Source: a virus. From it: 59,062 bases of DNA. The notes under the pieces were generated by a model. The model did no database searches and had not been told where the DNA came from. It worked only from the letters and a program-made list of their open reading frames with translations. The DNA lies in the IMG/VR virus record IMGVR_UViG_3300037493_000177, positions 1 to 59,062 of that record. One strand, 5' to 3'. Shown here in pieces: positions 26,501 to 34,830 of this stretch. Both the position numbers and the translations under genes were made by a program. Each line of letters begins with the position of its first letter. Positions within the stretch are counted from its first letter, which is position 1.

Positions 26501-29163
26501 GTCCACAAAATGGATTCTTAGTCGATAGTTTTAATGGTCAAGGCGTTGGCGATGTCCTTTCCAGCGATTGGAAAGCATCAATCGATAGCACGTTACAAGA
26601 ACTTCGCCCATATTACAAAATGGATCAAGTATCTTTATTCGAAGATATTGGTGCGGCCTTAAGCAGAACTGGAAGAAACTACGAAGTTAACGGCGATTTA
26701 GTGACATTAAAAATTGCTAGTACTACGCCTCTGGTGAAACAACTGAGAGCTTCACATGCTGAGTCTGTAAACCCATTTGACGTATATTCATTTGCTGGAA
26801 CCGTCACAATCAATCCGTGGTCAGACACTTGGTTTGAAACTAAACGTCGTCCTGATGTCATCATCAATGATGAAGGCCAGTACAATGCGGTAGTCAATAA
26901 AGCTATTGCTGATGGCGTTTTAGGAACGGTATGGAACGCTCCTCAGACTCTTTGGTTTGGCGAAACTCTTATAAGTTCAACTGCAGACAAAGCTATTCGT
27001 CAAAATGGCGTTGGATTAGACTTTGATGCTAAGTACGGTATTGCAACTCGCAGAGATACTTCTGCATCTGATTTTAACTTCGGTGTTCGTATAGTTACGA
27101 CTAATACGATTGCAGTTAATTCTAGCGGTGTTCGCACTGGTACTACTAAGTTTATCACTGAGAAAACTGAAAACACAGTTATAAGCGATAAACTCGTATC
27201 AACAGAACTTATTCCATACATGAGAACGCGCAACATCTTGTTTAGAGGCGAAGCCTTTAAACCAGAGACAAGAATATACGCGTTCTTTGATGGCATCAAC
27301 GTTGATCAGTACATTAAACCTACGAAAAGAATCGAAGTTGTTGGATATGGCGCAACTACAACACCGCCAGCATTTCTATTAAATACCAATGTTGGTTCAA
27401 ATGTAAATTCTACTGCTAGAAAAGTGAGTGGTCTTGTCGAAAGTTCATACACATACGGCGAAGTTCTAAGCGAATATGTATCCATTAGCGGAGGAGCTGG
27501 AACTCTTACTGGTGTGACTTGTGTGTTATTGGGTCAAGAAACTAAAGGCGCAACATATCTATTTTATATTGACAATATTCTAGGCGGTAGTCTGCATAGC
27601 GATTCTGGTTCAAACGTTTACTACTTAAAAGGTGAATTCACTAATGCAACTATTAAGTACATCCCGTCAAGTTCATACAATCAGTTGACCCCAACAACGT
27701 TGAGCACTACATATAGCGGTCAACTTTATGGGACATTCAGCATTCCAAATGATGCGTCTATGAGCTTTAGAACTGGCGTAAGACAACTTAGATTCACAGA
27801 CAGTTCTAGCAATAACACCAAGAATGAACTTACATATTCAGAACAGTCATATGAATCGCGTGGTACTATCGAATGGATGGAAAAAACAATTCTATCTACT
27901 AGAACTGCTCAGGTATCATCTGCTCAAGTCTCCGAAACATGGACACTAAATACTACTCGTCAAGCTGTTGGTGGTGACACTGGCTGGTACGATCCTTTAG
28001 CACAGACGTTCTTAGTAGATGTAACTGGTGGAGCATTCATGACAGACGTAGATCTATTCTTCGCTTCTGTTGATACTACTATACCTATTAAAATTGAGAT
28101 TAGAAACGTTGTCAATGGATACCCAGGTCCTGTCATAGTTCCATTTAGTACTGTGATTAAGTATCCATCTGCAATTGCAGTAGATGCTTTAAGAGGTTCG
28201 GTTGCAACTAATTTTAAATTCCCTTCTCCAGTTTATCTTCAGGCTAACACCGAGTATTGTCTGTGTATGTTTGCCGATTCTGCAAAATATAAATTGTGGG
28301 TTGCGCAATCTGGCGAGATCGACGTTAATGGATCTGGTTTAATTTCTGGTCAACCTTACGCCGGTGTACTATTTAAATCGCAGAATGCATCTACTTGGAC
28401 AGCTGATCAATCACAAGATTTGAAATTCCAATTGAATCGTGCGGTGTTTAATACAAATACTGCTACTCTCGATTTGGTTAATGCACATAGAACTACTGAT
28501 CTATATTTTGACGTATTGCAGGCAAACGCTAGTAATATTATTCTTACTAACACTAATATCACGAGTGCATATATTGACAGTAATTCCGTAAGTACTAATA
28601 TCAATTTAGGTGAAAATTCAAACTTCACTTCTCCGAAATTAGTTAAGTCTTCTACCAATGAAGCCGGAACTCCTTCGATGAAACTTAGATTGAACTTGTC
28701 TACTACTCAGAATAACGTTTCTCCAGTGGTAGACTTGAGCAGATGTAGTGCTACTATGATTAGTAATGTCATTGATAATTTAGGTGTTGACAATGAAACT
28801 CTGCCGGACGTTGGTCTTGCAACTGCTAAATATGTAACTAAGCAAATCAATTTGAATGATGCGGCAACTACTGTTAGAATTTTATTCAGTGCATGTGTTC
28901 CCAATTTAACTAACACAGACGTCGAGGTATATTATAAAGTAGGAGATTCTGCTTCAACAACATTTGCAACAGCGTCTTATACTTTATTGACGCCTACTAC
29001 TCCGTATGTGAAGACTCAAAATTCTAAATCATTTACTGAAGCAGAATATTTAGTTCAAGACATAACACCATTTACTGCTATTAGAGTCAAACTAGTATTC
29101 AAATCAGACAATACTTCGCAAGTGCCTAGAGTAAAAGACTTACGAGTATTGGCATATGCATAA
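23593..29163 (+). CDS. Large baseplate/tail protein with DUF4815 N-terminus, 1856 aa
   Basis: The largest gene of the window. The N-terminus (FNIEPFFDDYSEDDKFYRIL, then PGYAIQARELTQMQTILQQQ and GDHLFKNGSMVIPGQ) is the DUF4815 signature of virion proteins in cyanophage-type T4 relatives. The middle is a long series of beta-rich segments. From about residue 1464 (GWYDPLAQTFLVD) comes a conserved C-terminal domain with IEIRNVVNGYPGP and a jelly-roll-like end. By position (after gp8, before the fibres) it may take the place of T4 gp10/gp11, the wedge rim to which fibres attach; this is inference. Its stop overlaps the next start by 8 bases. Confidence 0.75.
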   Translation: MALDFNIEPFFDDYSEDDKFYRILFRPGYAIQARELTQMQTILQQQIKRQGDHLFKNGSMVIPGQISYDNNTPYVKLKASISSSSTVSTFSVLSSVIGKTYRGAVSGVEAIVLAATPLEVVSGITEADTLFIKYTRGAGKFSYGEIISPTDGSSGLDLIVQDLAIDALTLGVGTTASIERGIYYIKDNFVLVTAQTAVLSKYSSSPSIKAGLQVIEEIKYPEDDGYDVLLDNALGSPNYAAPGAARYYIDLVLKSVAYDLVVDPYEFIPLLTLLNGSVQFMVDKTEYAQIEKTLARRTYDESGDYTVRPFPIQVKEYRNNYRDWAVDTTFIVGDIVYQNLSAYKCILNHTSASTGSFAIGSNWIEDTTPRYNYGLYTGPTNSTSISTEITPLTTLMSLAVEPGKAYVKGYEVEKIATQYLTIDKARTTSDIESVSLKTSPGNYIIVNTVNYIPDIATVITFYDRVGTAGVLPAGGVVVATARAKQIQLHATGKYKLFLFDIQVAAGKNFGRDAKFAYSVTGASAFLRFTAQIEATLVQVPGNLVTAASSTTINAVNSTFINDFKVGDYINVSGTNRFVSAVVSNNQLTIDVATAVLATATNIYRVETTTYDPTGVLSVYPIPRYATNSTQNLKYTFYKKALSQSASVTITETGYVFGASTDSTNYIVVDRATGIHQTITAGTPTAGQFRVVVSGSSATFTMTAGPTYDIIYAIRKAINGSVAKQKVLTNITETGLTLTSGSVTLTKPDGFELIKVINSSNVNITSSFTFNGGQTESYCGLSSISTTATVTGAISVTYSYLNHLAGGDYIAVNSYTAGSSNVTYEELPSVFMNTIDFRPRTNNDGTWDGAVVPKYGEDTDVEYNYYYGRIDKLSIDTTGALIITKGIPGESPNEAKSPDNAMDLYLFYVEPYTFTAEYGIASQKVENKRYTMRDIGRLESRIKNLEYYTSLSMLEQNTINAKSYDKYGIERPQNGFLVDSFNGQGVGDVLSSDWKASIDSTLQELRPYYKMDQVSLFEDIGAALSRTGRNYEVNGDLVTLKIASTTPLVKQLRASHAESVNPFDVYSFAGTVTINPWSDTWFETKRRPDVIINDEGQYNAVVNKAIADGVLGTVWNAPQTLWFGETLISSTADKAIRQNGVGLDFDAKYGIATRRDTSASDFNFGVRIVTTNTIAVNSSGVRTGTTKFITEKTENTVISDKLVSTELIPYMRTRNILFRGEAFKPETRIYAFFDGINVDQYIKPTKRIEVVGYGATTTPPAFLLNTNVGSNVNSTARKVSGLVESSYTYGEVLSEYVSISGGAGTLTGVTCVLLGQETKGATYLFYIDNILGGSLHSDSGSNVYYLKGEFTNATIKYIPSSSYNQLTPTTLSTTYSGQLYGTFSIPNDASMSFRTGVRQLRFTDSSSNNTKNELTYSEQSYESRGTIEWMEKTILSTRTAQVSSAQVSETWTLNTTRQAVGGDTGWYDPLAQTFLVDVTGGAFMTDVDLFFASVDTTIPIKIEIRNVVNGYPGPVIVPFSTVIKYPSAIAVDALRGSVATNFKFPSPVYLQANTEYCLCMFADSAKYKLWVAQSGEIDVNGSGLISGQPYAGVLFKSQNASTWTADQSQDLKFQLNRAVFNTNTATLDLVNAHRTTDLYFDVLQANASNIILTNTNITSAYIDSNSVSTNINLGENSNFTSPKLVKSSTNEAGTPSMKLRLNLSTTQNNVSPVVDLSRCSATMISNVIDNLGVDNETLPDVGLATAKYVTKQINLNDAATTVRILFSACVPNLTNTDVEVYYKVGDSASTTFATASYTLLTPTTPYVKTQNSKSFTEAEYLVQDITPFTAIRVKLVFKSDNTSQVPRVKDLRVLAYA

Positions 29164-29380
29164 TCAAGTAAGCATTGAAAATGAGATAGGCATGGTTAGA
29201 GATATTTCTAGCCATGCCGTGTTATGCAGCGCGAAACATAAGATATTAGACTATAATGTCAAAAGACAAGTTGCAGAGCAAAGAGATATGCTAATCAAGA
29301 GTCATGAAGAGCAAATAAATAATCTAAAGAGCGATATAACCAGCATAAAAGATATGTTGACTGCTCTAATGCAAAGGTAA
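29156..29380 (+). CDS. Small coiled-coil protein, 74 aa
   Basis: Begins 8 bases inside the end of the preceding large gene. The second half (VAEQRDMLIKSHEEQINNL to the end) shows heptad spacing of Leu/Ile typical of a short coiled coil; no cysteine pair or membrane segment. The gene sits between the baseplate rim protein and the first tail fibre, so a connector or chaperone role is conceivable. Function unknown. Confidence 0.65.
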   Translation: MHNQVSIENEIGMVRDISSHAVLCSAKHKILDYNVKRQVAEQRDMLIKSHEEQINNLKSDITSIKDMLTALMQR

Positions 29381-29383
29381 AAA

Positions 29384-30973
29384 ATGGCACTAGTTTTTAG
29401 AACAGATCAGTCAACACCACTAACAAACGATCAGTTAGATGGTAACTTTAAGTATTTGCGCGATCAGTTACTTCTAAAGTATTTGATTAGTGACTTCACT
29501 GCTGCAAATATTTCAGTTAAGCTAAATACATTTGCAGCTGGTCAAACTACTACTCTTCAACTTGCTGAAACGAATTCACTTAACGCTTGGACTGTAAAAG
29601 ATCTAGCGCCTTCGTCTACACTACCAGGTTCTACTGACAAATCGTCTTTAGTATCTAGAAATTCTGTTGGCGATATCACAGTATCAACTGTTTACGGTGC
29701 ACTTTCTGGCACTGCATCTTTAGCAACTCTAGCTGCTGACGCAACTAAATTAGCAACAGCAAGAACAATTAATGGAATTTCGTTTGATGGTACTGCTAAC
29801 ATTACTATCGCAGATGCAACTAAATTAGCATTAACTGGTGGAACCCTAAGTGGAAAATTAACACTTGCGCCCGCGTCAGCTATTCTATCTTCTATCAATT
29901 TTGGAACTAGTTCTACTGCTCCATCGAGTCCTACTAATGGAGATATGTGGGCAACTACAGCTGGCTTATTCTTTAGAATTAATAATACAACGTATAAGAC
30001 TGCACAAATAGATAGTCCTACTTTTACTGGAGTAGTATCAGCTCCCGGTTATACTGGTGTAGCCGATCAAGTTATTACTATAAGTCATCTTGATGCTGCA
30101 AAAATTACGCTGAATGCTTCCATCGCGCTAAAATCAAATTTGGCGAGTCCTACTTTTACTGGAACTCCATTAGCACCAACAGCAACTGTGGGTAACAGCA
30201 GTACTCAAATTGCAACTACTGCATTCGTTGCTACTGCTAATACAAATAGCGCAAGTACTCTAACAACACAGTATCAAGCATACACTACTGCCGCTATTAC
30301 TACATTCAGTAATAGTAATAATATAGCATTAGCATTAAAATCTAATTTGGCAGGTCCTGAGTTTACTGGCGTGCCAAGAGCACCAACGGCAGCGTCTACA
30401 GACAATAGCACACAGATCGCTACGACTGCGTTTGCAAATAGCGCGGCAGCAACAGTGCAACAACAATTAAACGCAGCGGTTATCGCGCTGAATAATGCAA
30501 TTGCATCTACTCGTCCAGTTCCAGTCGGTGCAGTATTCTATATGTTAAGAGCTACAGTGCCTTATGGGTATCTGGAAGCAAATGGACAAGCGGCGTCTAG
30601 AACAACATACGCAGACTTATGGAACTATCTAGGTCAACCTAATACTGGCAATGGTAGTAGTACGTTCAACGTTATCGATCTGCGCGGTGAATTTGTTCGC
30701 GGATGGGACGACGGAAGAGGTATCGATACTAACCGTGTTATAGGATCATCGCAATTATCAGAAAATCTAGCACATAATCATGGAAGCGCTGGCGACGATC
30801 AATTGGGTTGGGCAGCAGGCGTTGCTGGCTGGCCTGGTACTAGTAGAGGAAGCTTCCCATATGATGCGCGTTCAGCATATGGAGGTGGTTCACAGATTTG
30901 GGATACGACAACCGATGGTGGAAATGAATCTCGCCCGCGTAACATTGCTTTGATGCCTATCATCAAGTGGTAA
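29384..30973 (+). CDS. Tail fibre with C-terminal tail-collar domain
   Basis: 529 aa. N-terminal DQSTPLTNDQLDGNFKYLRD resembles the attachment end seen in other fibres here. The shaft (about 60-370) is Thr/Ala/Ser-rich with repeated SPTFTG.P.APTAT units. From about residue 378 to the end is a phage tail-collar domain: PVGAVFYM, YLEANGQAASRTTYADLW, STFNVIDLRGEFVRGWDDG, ENLAHNHG and SRPRNIALMPIIKW, as in T4 gp12-type short fibres and P2 H-type fibres. Probably a receptor-binding fibre near the baseplate. The gene starts 3 bases after the coiled-coil gene. Confidence 0.85.
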   Translation: MALVFRTDQSTPLTNDQLDGNFKYLRDQLLLKYLISDFTAANISVKLNTFAAGQTTTLQLAETNSLNAWTVKDLAPSSTLPGSTDKSSLVSRNSVGDITVSTVYGALSGTASLATLAADATKLATARTINGISFDGTANITIADATKLALTGGTLSGKLTLAPASAILSSINFGTSSTAPSSPTNGDMWATTAGLFFRINNTTYKTAQIDSPTFTGVVSAPGYTGVADQVITISHLDAAKITLNASIALKSNLASPTFTGTPLAPTATVGNSSTQIATTAFVATANTNSASTLTTQYQAYTTAAITTFSNSNNIALALKSNLAGPEFTGVPRAPTAASTDNSTQIATTAFANSAAATVQQQLNAAVIALNNAIASTRPVPVGAVFYMLRATVPYGYLEANGQAASRTTYADLWNYLGQPNTGNGSSTFNVIDLRGEFVRGWDDGRGIDTNRVIGSSQLSENLAHNHGSAGDDQLGWAAGVAGWPGTSRGSFPYDARSAYGGGSQIWDTTTDGGNESRPRNIALMPIIKW

Positions 30974-31008
30974 TAAATATAGTAATACCGACTAAGAGGA
31001 CAAAGTAA

Positions 31009-34000
31009 ATGGCAAATATAGTTTATAGAGGCGCTGCGGCACCAACTGCTGCAAACACCGCTGCTAATAAGAATGCGGCTCTAACTAACGATGAAATCGA
31101 TAAAAACTTCTTTGCATTAAACGATGCAGCAATAACAATTGGTACGACCCCAATCAAGCCAAGTGCAACTTCTCTTACGCTTGCTGGATTAACATCTGTT
31201 ACATCTGCCAGAGTGTTGGCCGGTGATGGTACTGCGGCTTCACCATCGATTGCATTTGCTGGGGACGGTGCAATCGACACTGGTTTCTATTGGGGCGGTG
31301 ATGGTTATACCTTCTTTACTAACAACGGTGTTAAAACAGGCGAAATCCAACCTGGTGGTCACTTGTCAATGGTTGGTAACGTCACAGTTGGTGGAAACTT
31401 AACAGTTAATGGCACCACTACGACTATTAACGCGACCACAATAACAGTGGACGATATTAACATTGAGTTGGGAAGTGTAGCAACTCCAACCGATACTACT
31501 GCAAATGGTGGTGGTATCACACTTAAAGGTGCTGGTGATAAGACTATTATTTGGGACAGCAGCAACGCAAACTGGACTTCAAACCAGGACTGGAATATTG
31601 CGACTGGTAAAGTATTTAAGATCAATAACGTCTCAGTGCTTTCTTCTACTACTCTGGGCACAAACGTTGTAAACTCATCATTAACTAAATTAGGAACTGG
31701 TGCTGGCTTCGTAAAGTCAGATCCATCAGGTAACTTAACAGTTGATACTAACACGTATTTAACGGCAGAATCTGATACACTTGCAACTGTCACTGGACGC
31801 GGTGCTACAACTGCAACTGCATCTACTTTCTCTGGTGGTTTGACCGCGTCGGGTTCAACTGCATTTACGTTAAGCAACGCAAATAATAATTATATCACAA
31901 CTGGTACAGACGCAAATACGTTCATTCAAACTCGTGCAAGTACTACAGCATCGACTGGTGCTATGAGTTTGTTCACCGGTGATACTACTTTTGCAACTGG
32001 CACGGCCGGGAGTGTATCAATATATCCTGGTTCGAGTTCTACAGCAACAGGCGCTAATTTATCTATTAGTGGCGGTAACGTAACAACTGCAACTTCTACG
32101 GGAGGATACGTATCTATTCGCGGCGGCGTCGCAACGACAACTGCAACTACGGCTGGAACTGGTGGCGCAGTGCATATCGTGGGTGGATATGCATATGCTA
32201 CATCTGGAACTAAAGTTGGTGGTAGCGTTTGGATAAACGGCGGACTGCCATTCCAAGCGGGCACTAATACCGGCGGCAACGTCAATATTGGTACAGGTAA
32301 TGCGAACTTTAATTCTACGACAACTGGTACTGTAGCAATCAATATTGGTACATCTACTAATACGACAACAGTCAATGGCACAGTTAAACTTCCAAACGTT
32401 GGCACATCCGGATTCGTAAAACTTGGTACTGGTGGTCAACTTAGCCAAGACACTACAGCATACTTAAGTGGCGTTGTTGCAATTGCAAACGGTGGCACAA
32501 ATATTACTACATACGCATCTGGAGACATTCTTTATGCTTCAGCAGCTAACGTACTATCGAAATTAGCTAAGGGCAGCGATGAGCAGGTTCTTAAGTTGGC
32601 GAGTGGATTCCCTGCTTGGGGCACCGATAACGATACTACGTACTCACTTATAACTGAAGCAGAAATCACCGCCGGTACTGCTACAGATTTAAGAACTATT
32701 TCTGGAGCTAGAGCTAAATTTATCGCAGATAGAAATGTTGGGACTGCTACACCATCAGCTCATGGAACAGCAGCAGTTGGAACTAGCTTACAATATGCTC
32801 GTCAAGATCACGTTCATGCTAGTGATAATACTGATACTAATACGATCACCACTATCAAAGGTGGCACTGGTACAGCAGTATCAGGGGCAGTAGAGTTTGC
32901 AGCTGGTACGAATGTAAGTATCACTCAAGCTGGTCAAGTTGTAACAATTAATTCTAGTTATACGGATACTAATACTACGTACTCAGCGAGCACCGGTTTA
33001 ACATTAACTGGAACTGCGTTTAGTGCTAACTACGGGACTACTTCAACAACTGCATGTGCAGGCAATGATGCTAGATTAAGTGATTCTCGTGCAGCTAATG
33101 GCGGAACTGCAACTAATGCAAACAATGCGTATGTTGGACAAACATCCAACACGACTAATTATGATTATTTGTTGTGTTTAGCTGCAGGCGTAAATCAAAA
33201 CATAGCACTTAAAGCGGATGGTTCAGGTGGACCTACATATAATCCATTAAGAAACGCGCTTTGTCTTGATGGATTTGCAGCGCATACATGGGTGTATCCA
33301 GCTCTTCAACTTGGAAGAGATTGGAGTATAGCTCAAGATGCGTATGGATATTCATTCGCTGCAGGTTGTAAAGCAACTACAGCAAGTGCATGGACTGGAA
33401 CTGGATCTTTTGGTAAAGCAATGCGATTTACTTTAGATGCAAACTATGGCACTTTCTACTGGTATGTTAAACCAACTGATACAGCAGATACTACTACTTC
33501 AATAAGTTTCAGAACAGCAATGTCATTAGACATTGACGGAAACTTAAATACTTTTGGCACTGTATCTGGATCTAACTTATCAGGAACAAACACAGGCGAT
33601 GAAACTACCGCGACTATCAAGACTAAGTTAGGTATTACGACGTTATCTGGTTCTAATACTGGCGACCAGACACTACCAACTACACTTCCGCATAATGGTA
33701 CTGCGTTAAGCGCGACTACTGGAACATTCACCAGTAAAGTAAATGTTAGTGATGGAAGTGCTGGATCTCCGTCTATAGCATTTACAAGTGATACTGGAGT
33801 AGATACCGGTTTCTATTGGTCTGCCGATGGATACACAAACTTTACTAATAACGGAGTGTATGCTGGCAATATGGGTCCTAGTGGTAATTTTACTACTGTA
33901 GGTAATATTACTGCGTACGGCACTGCAACAGCGCCATCAGACATTAGACTTAAAACAAATATAACTAGAATTGACAACGCGTTAGATAAAGTATGTCAAC

Positions 34001-34224
34001 TTGGTGGATATACGTTTGATCGTACTGATCGTGTTACAGCAAGACAAACTGGCGTTATTGCACAAGAAGTTCAAAAGGTATTACCTGAAGCTGTTATTGA
34101 ATTGGAAGATGAAAATAAAACTCTAACTGTTGCTTATGGCAACATGATGGGTCTAATGATTGAAGCAATTAAAGAATTAAATGCTAAAGTAACTGATTTG
34201 CAAAATCAACTTGCTAATAAATAA
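31009..34224 (+). CDS. Tail fibre with C-terminal S74 chaperone domain, 1071 aa
   Basis: N-terminal attachment-like segment (LTNDEIDKNFFALNDA) shared in style with the previous fibre; a long beta-rich shaft; and a C-terminal peptidase-S74 type intramolecular chaperone starting at about residue 975, with S977 (in PSDIRLK) and K982 as the Ser/Lys dyad, followed by GVIAQEVQKVLPEAV, LTVAYGNMMGLMIEAI and a coiled-coil tail. Such domains help trimer folding and cut themselves off before S977. A segment SPSIAF...DTGFYW..DGYT occurs near both ends. Preceded by an AATAAATA motif overlapping the previous stop. Confidence 0.85.
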   Translation: MANIVYRGAAAPTAANTAANKNAALTNDEIDKNFFALNDAAITIGTTPIKPSATSLTLAGLTSVTSARVLAGDGTAASPSIAFAGDGAIDTGFYWGGDGYTFFTNNGVKTGEIQPGGHLSMVGNVTVGGNLTVNGTTTTINATTITVDDINIELGSVATPTDTTANGGGITLKGAGDKTIIWDSSNANWTSNQDWNIATGKVFKINNVSVLSSTTLGTNVVNSSLTKLGTGAGFVKSDPSGNLTVDTNTYLTAESDTLATVTGRGATTATASTFSGGLTASGSTAFTLSNANNNYITTGTDANTFIQTRASTTASTGAMSLFTGDTTFATGTAGSVSIYPGSSSTATGANLSISGGNVTTATSTGGYVSIRGGVATTTATTAGTGGAVHIVGGYAYATSGTKVGGSVWINGGLPFQAGTNTGGNVNIGTGNANFNSTTTGTVAINIGTSTNTTTVNGTVKLPNVGTSGFVKLGTGGQLSQDTTAYLSGVVAIANGGTNITTYASGDILYASAANVLSKLAKGSDEQVLKLASGFPAWGTDNDTTYSLITEAEITAGTATDLRTISGARAKFIADRNVGTATPSAHGTAAVGTSLQYARQDHVHASDNTDTNTITTIKGGTGTAVSGAVEFAAGTNVSITQAGQVVTINSSYTDTNTTYSASTGLTLTGTAFSANYGTTSTTACAGNDARLSDSRAANGGTATNANNAYVGQTSNTTNYDYLLCLAAGVNQNIALKADGSGGPTYNPLRNALCLDGFAAHTWVYPALQLGRDWSIAQDAYGYSFAAGCKATTASAWTGTGSFGKAMRFTLDANYGTFYWYVKPTDTADTTTSISFRTAMSLDIDGNLNTFGTVSGSNLSGTNTGDETTATIKTKLGITTLSGSNTGDQTLPTTLPHNGTALSATTGTFTSKVNVSDGSAGSPSIAFTSDTGVDTGFYWSADGYTNFTNNGVYAGNMGPSGNFTTVGNITAYGTATAPSDIRLKTNITRIDNALDKVCQLGGYTFDRTDRVTARQTGVIAQEVQKVLPEAVIELEDENKTLTVAYGNMMGLMIEAIKELNAKVTDLQNQLANK

Positions 34225-34242
34225 AGCAAGAGGAATAATAAA

Positions 34243-34575
34243 ATGGCAATGACAGCATACTTAGATATTGATCAGGGTTCGGACTTCACGACGGAGATGA
34301 CTCTTGAGAACGATAATGGCACTGCTATGAACTTATTTAGTTTCACAGTGTATTCTCAGTTTAGAAAAAGTTATAACTCCACCATTGGATATAGTTTTAT
34401 TGCTACTGTGACTGATCCATCGAATGGAAAATTTACGCTTTCGCTTCCTGGTACTACATCATCTAGTATAAAGCCTGGAAGATACTTATATGACGTAGAA
34501 ATAGCAAATAGTGCATCTAAGACCCGAGTTGTCGAAGGCGTAATTACCATCAATCCTGAAATAACGAAAATATAA
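34243..34575 (+). CDS. Small beta-rich tail-region protein, 110 aa
   Basis: Contains DIDQGSDFTTEMTLENDNGT near the start, then VYSQFRKSY, GKFTLSLPG, IKPGRYLYDVEI and VVEGVITINPE, a compact beta-sandwich pattern that I associate with small proteins near fibres of cyanophage-type phages. Its stop overlaps the next start (TAATG), and a good ribosome site (AGAGGA) precedes it. Likely a structural or fibre-assembly component; function not known. Confidence 0.7.
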   Translation: MAMTAYLDIDQGSDFTTEMTLENDNGTAMNLFSFTVYSQFRKSYNSTIGYSFIATVTDPSNGKFTLSLPGTTSSSIKPGRYLYDVEIANSASKTRVVEGVITINPEITKI

Positions 34576-34814
34576 TGAAGATACGCGTAAACACACAAAA
34601 CACTAATACTGTAAGTGTAAACACACAATCTAACAGTGAAGTGATAGCTGTAGGTATTCAAGGACCGGCTGGTCCTAATTTAATATCGCAGGGATCAGAC
34701 GTGGACGTGACAAATTTGAACCACGGTTCTATTCTTGTCTATAAAACAAATACTAATAAATGGACATCTACCACTACGCTTGACGCGCAGGACATGGAAG
34801 GTGGAGAATTTTAA
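34575..34814 (+). CDS. Small protein with short collagen-like motif, 79 aa
   Basis: Repetitive Asn/Thr/Val-rich start (RVNTQNTNTVSVNTQSN), then VIAVGIQGPAGPN, a single short Gly-x-y stretch, and a C-terminal part with ILVYKTNTNKW and an acidic end. It overlaps the 110 aa gene by one base and precedes another fibre by 16 bases. The fold hint recalls fibre or connector proteins, but it is too short to be a fibre itself. Function unknown. Confidence 0.65.
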   Translation: MKIRVNTQNTNTVSVNTQSNSEVIAVGIQGPAGPNLISQGSDVDVTNLNHGSILVYKTNTNKWTSTTTLDAQDMEGGEF

Positions 34815-34830
34815 TCGGAGAAAATAAAAA

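Noticed and set aside
31359-32405. Long minus-strand open frames in the fibre gene
   Set aside because: Pro/Val-rich shadow translation of Thr/Gly-rich fibre coding; same seen at 36492-36986, 38104-38643 and others.
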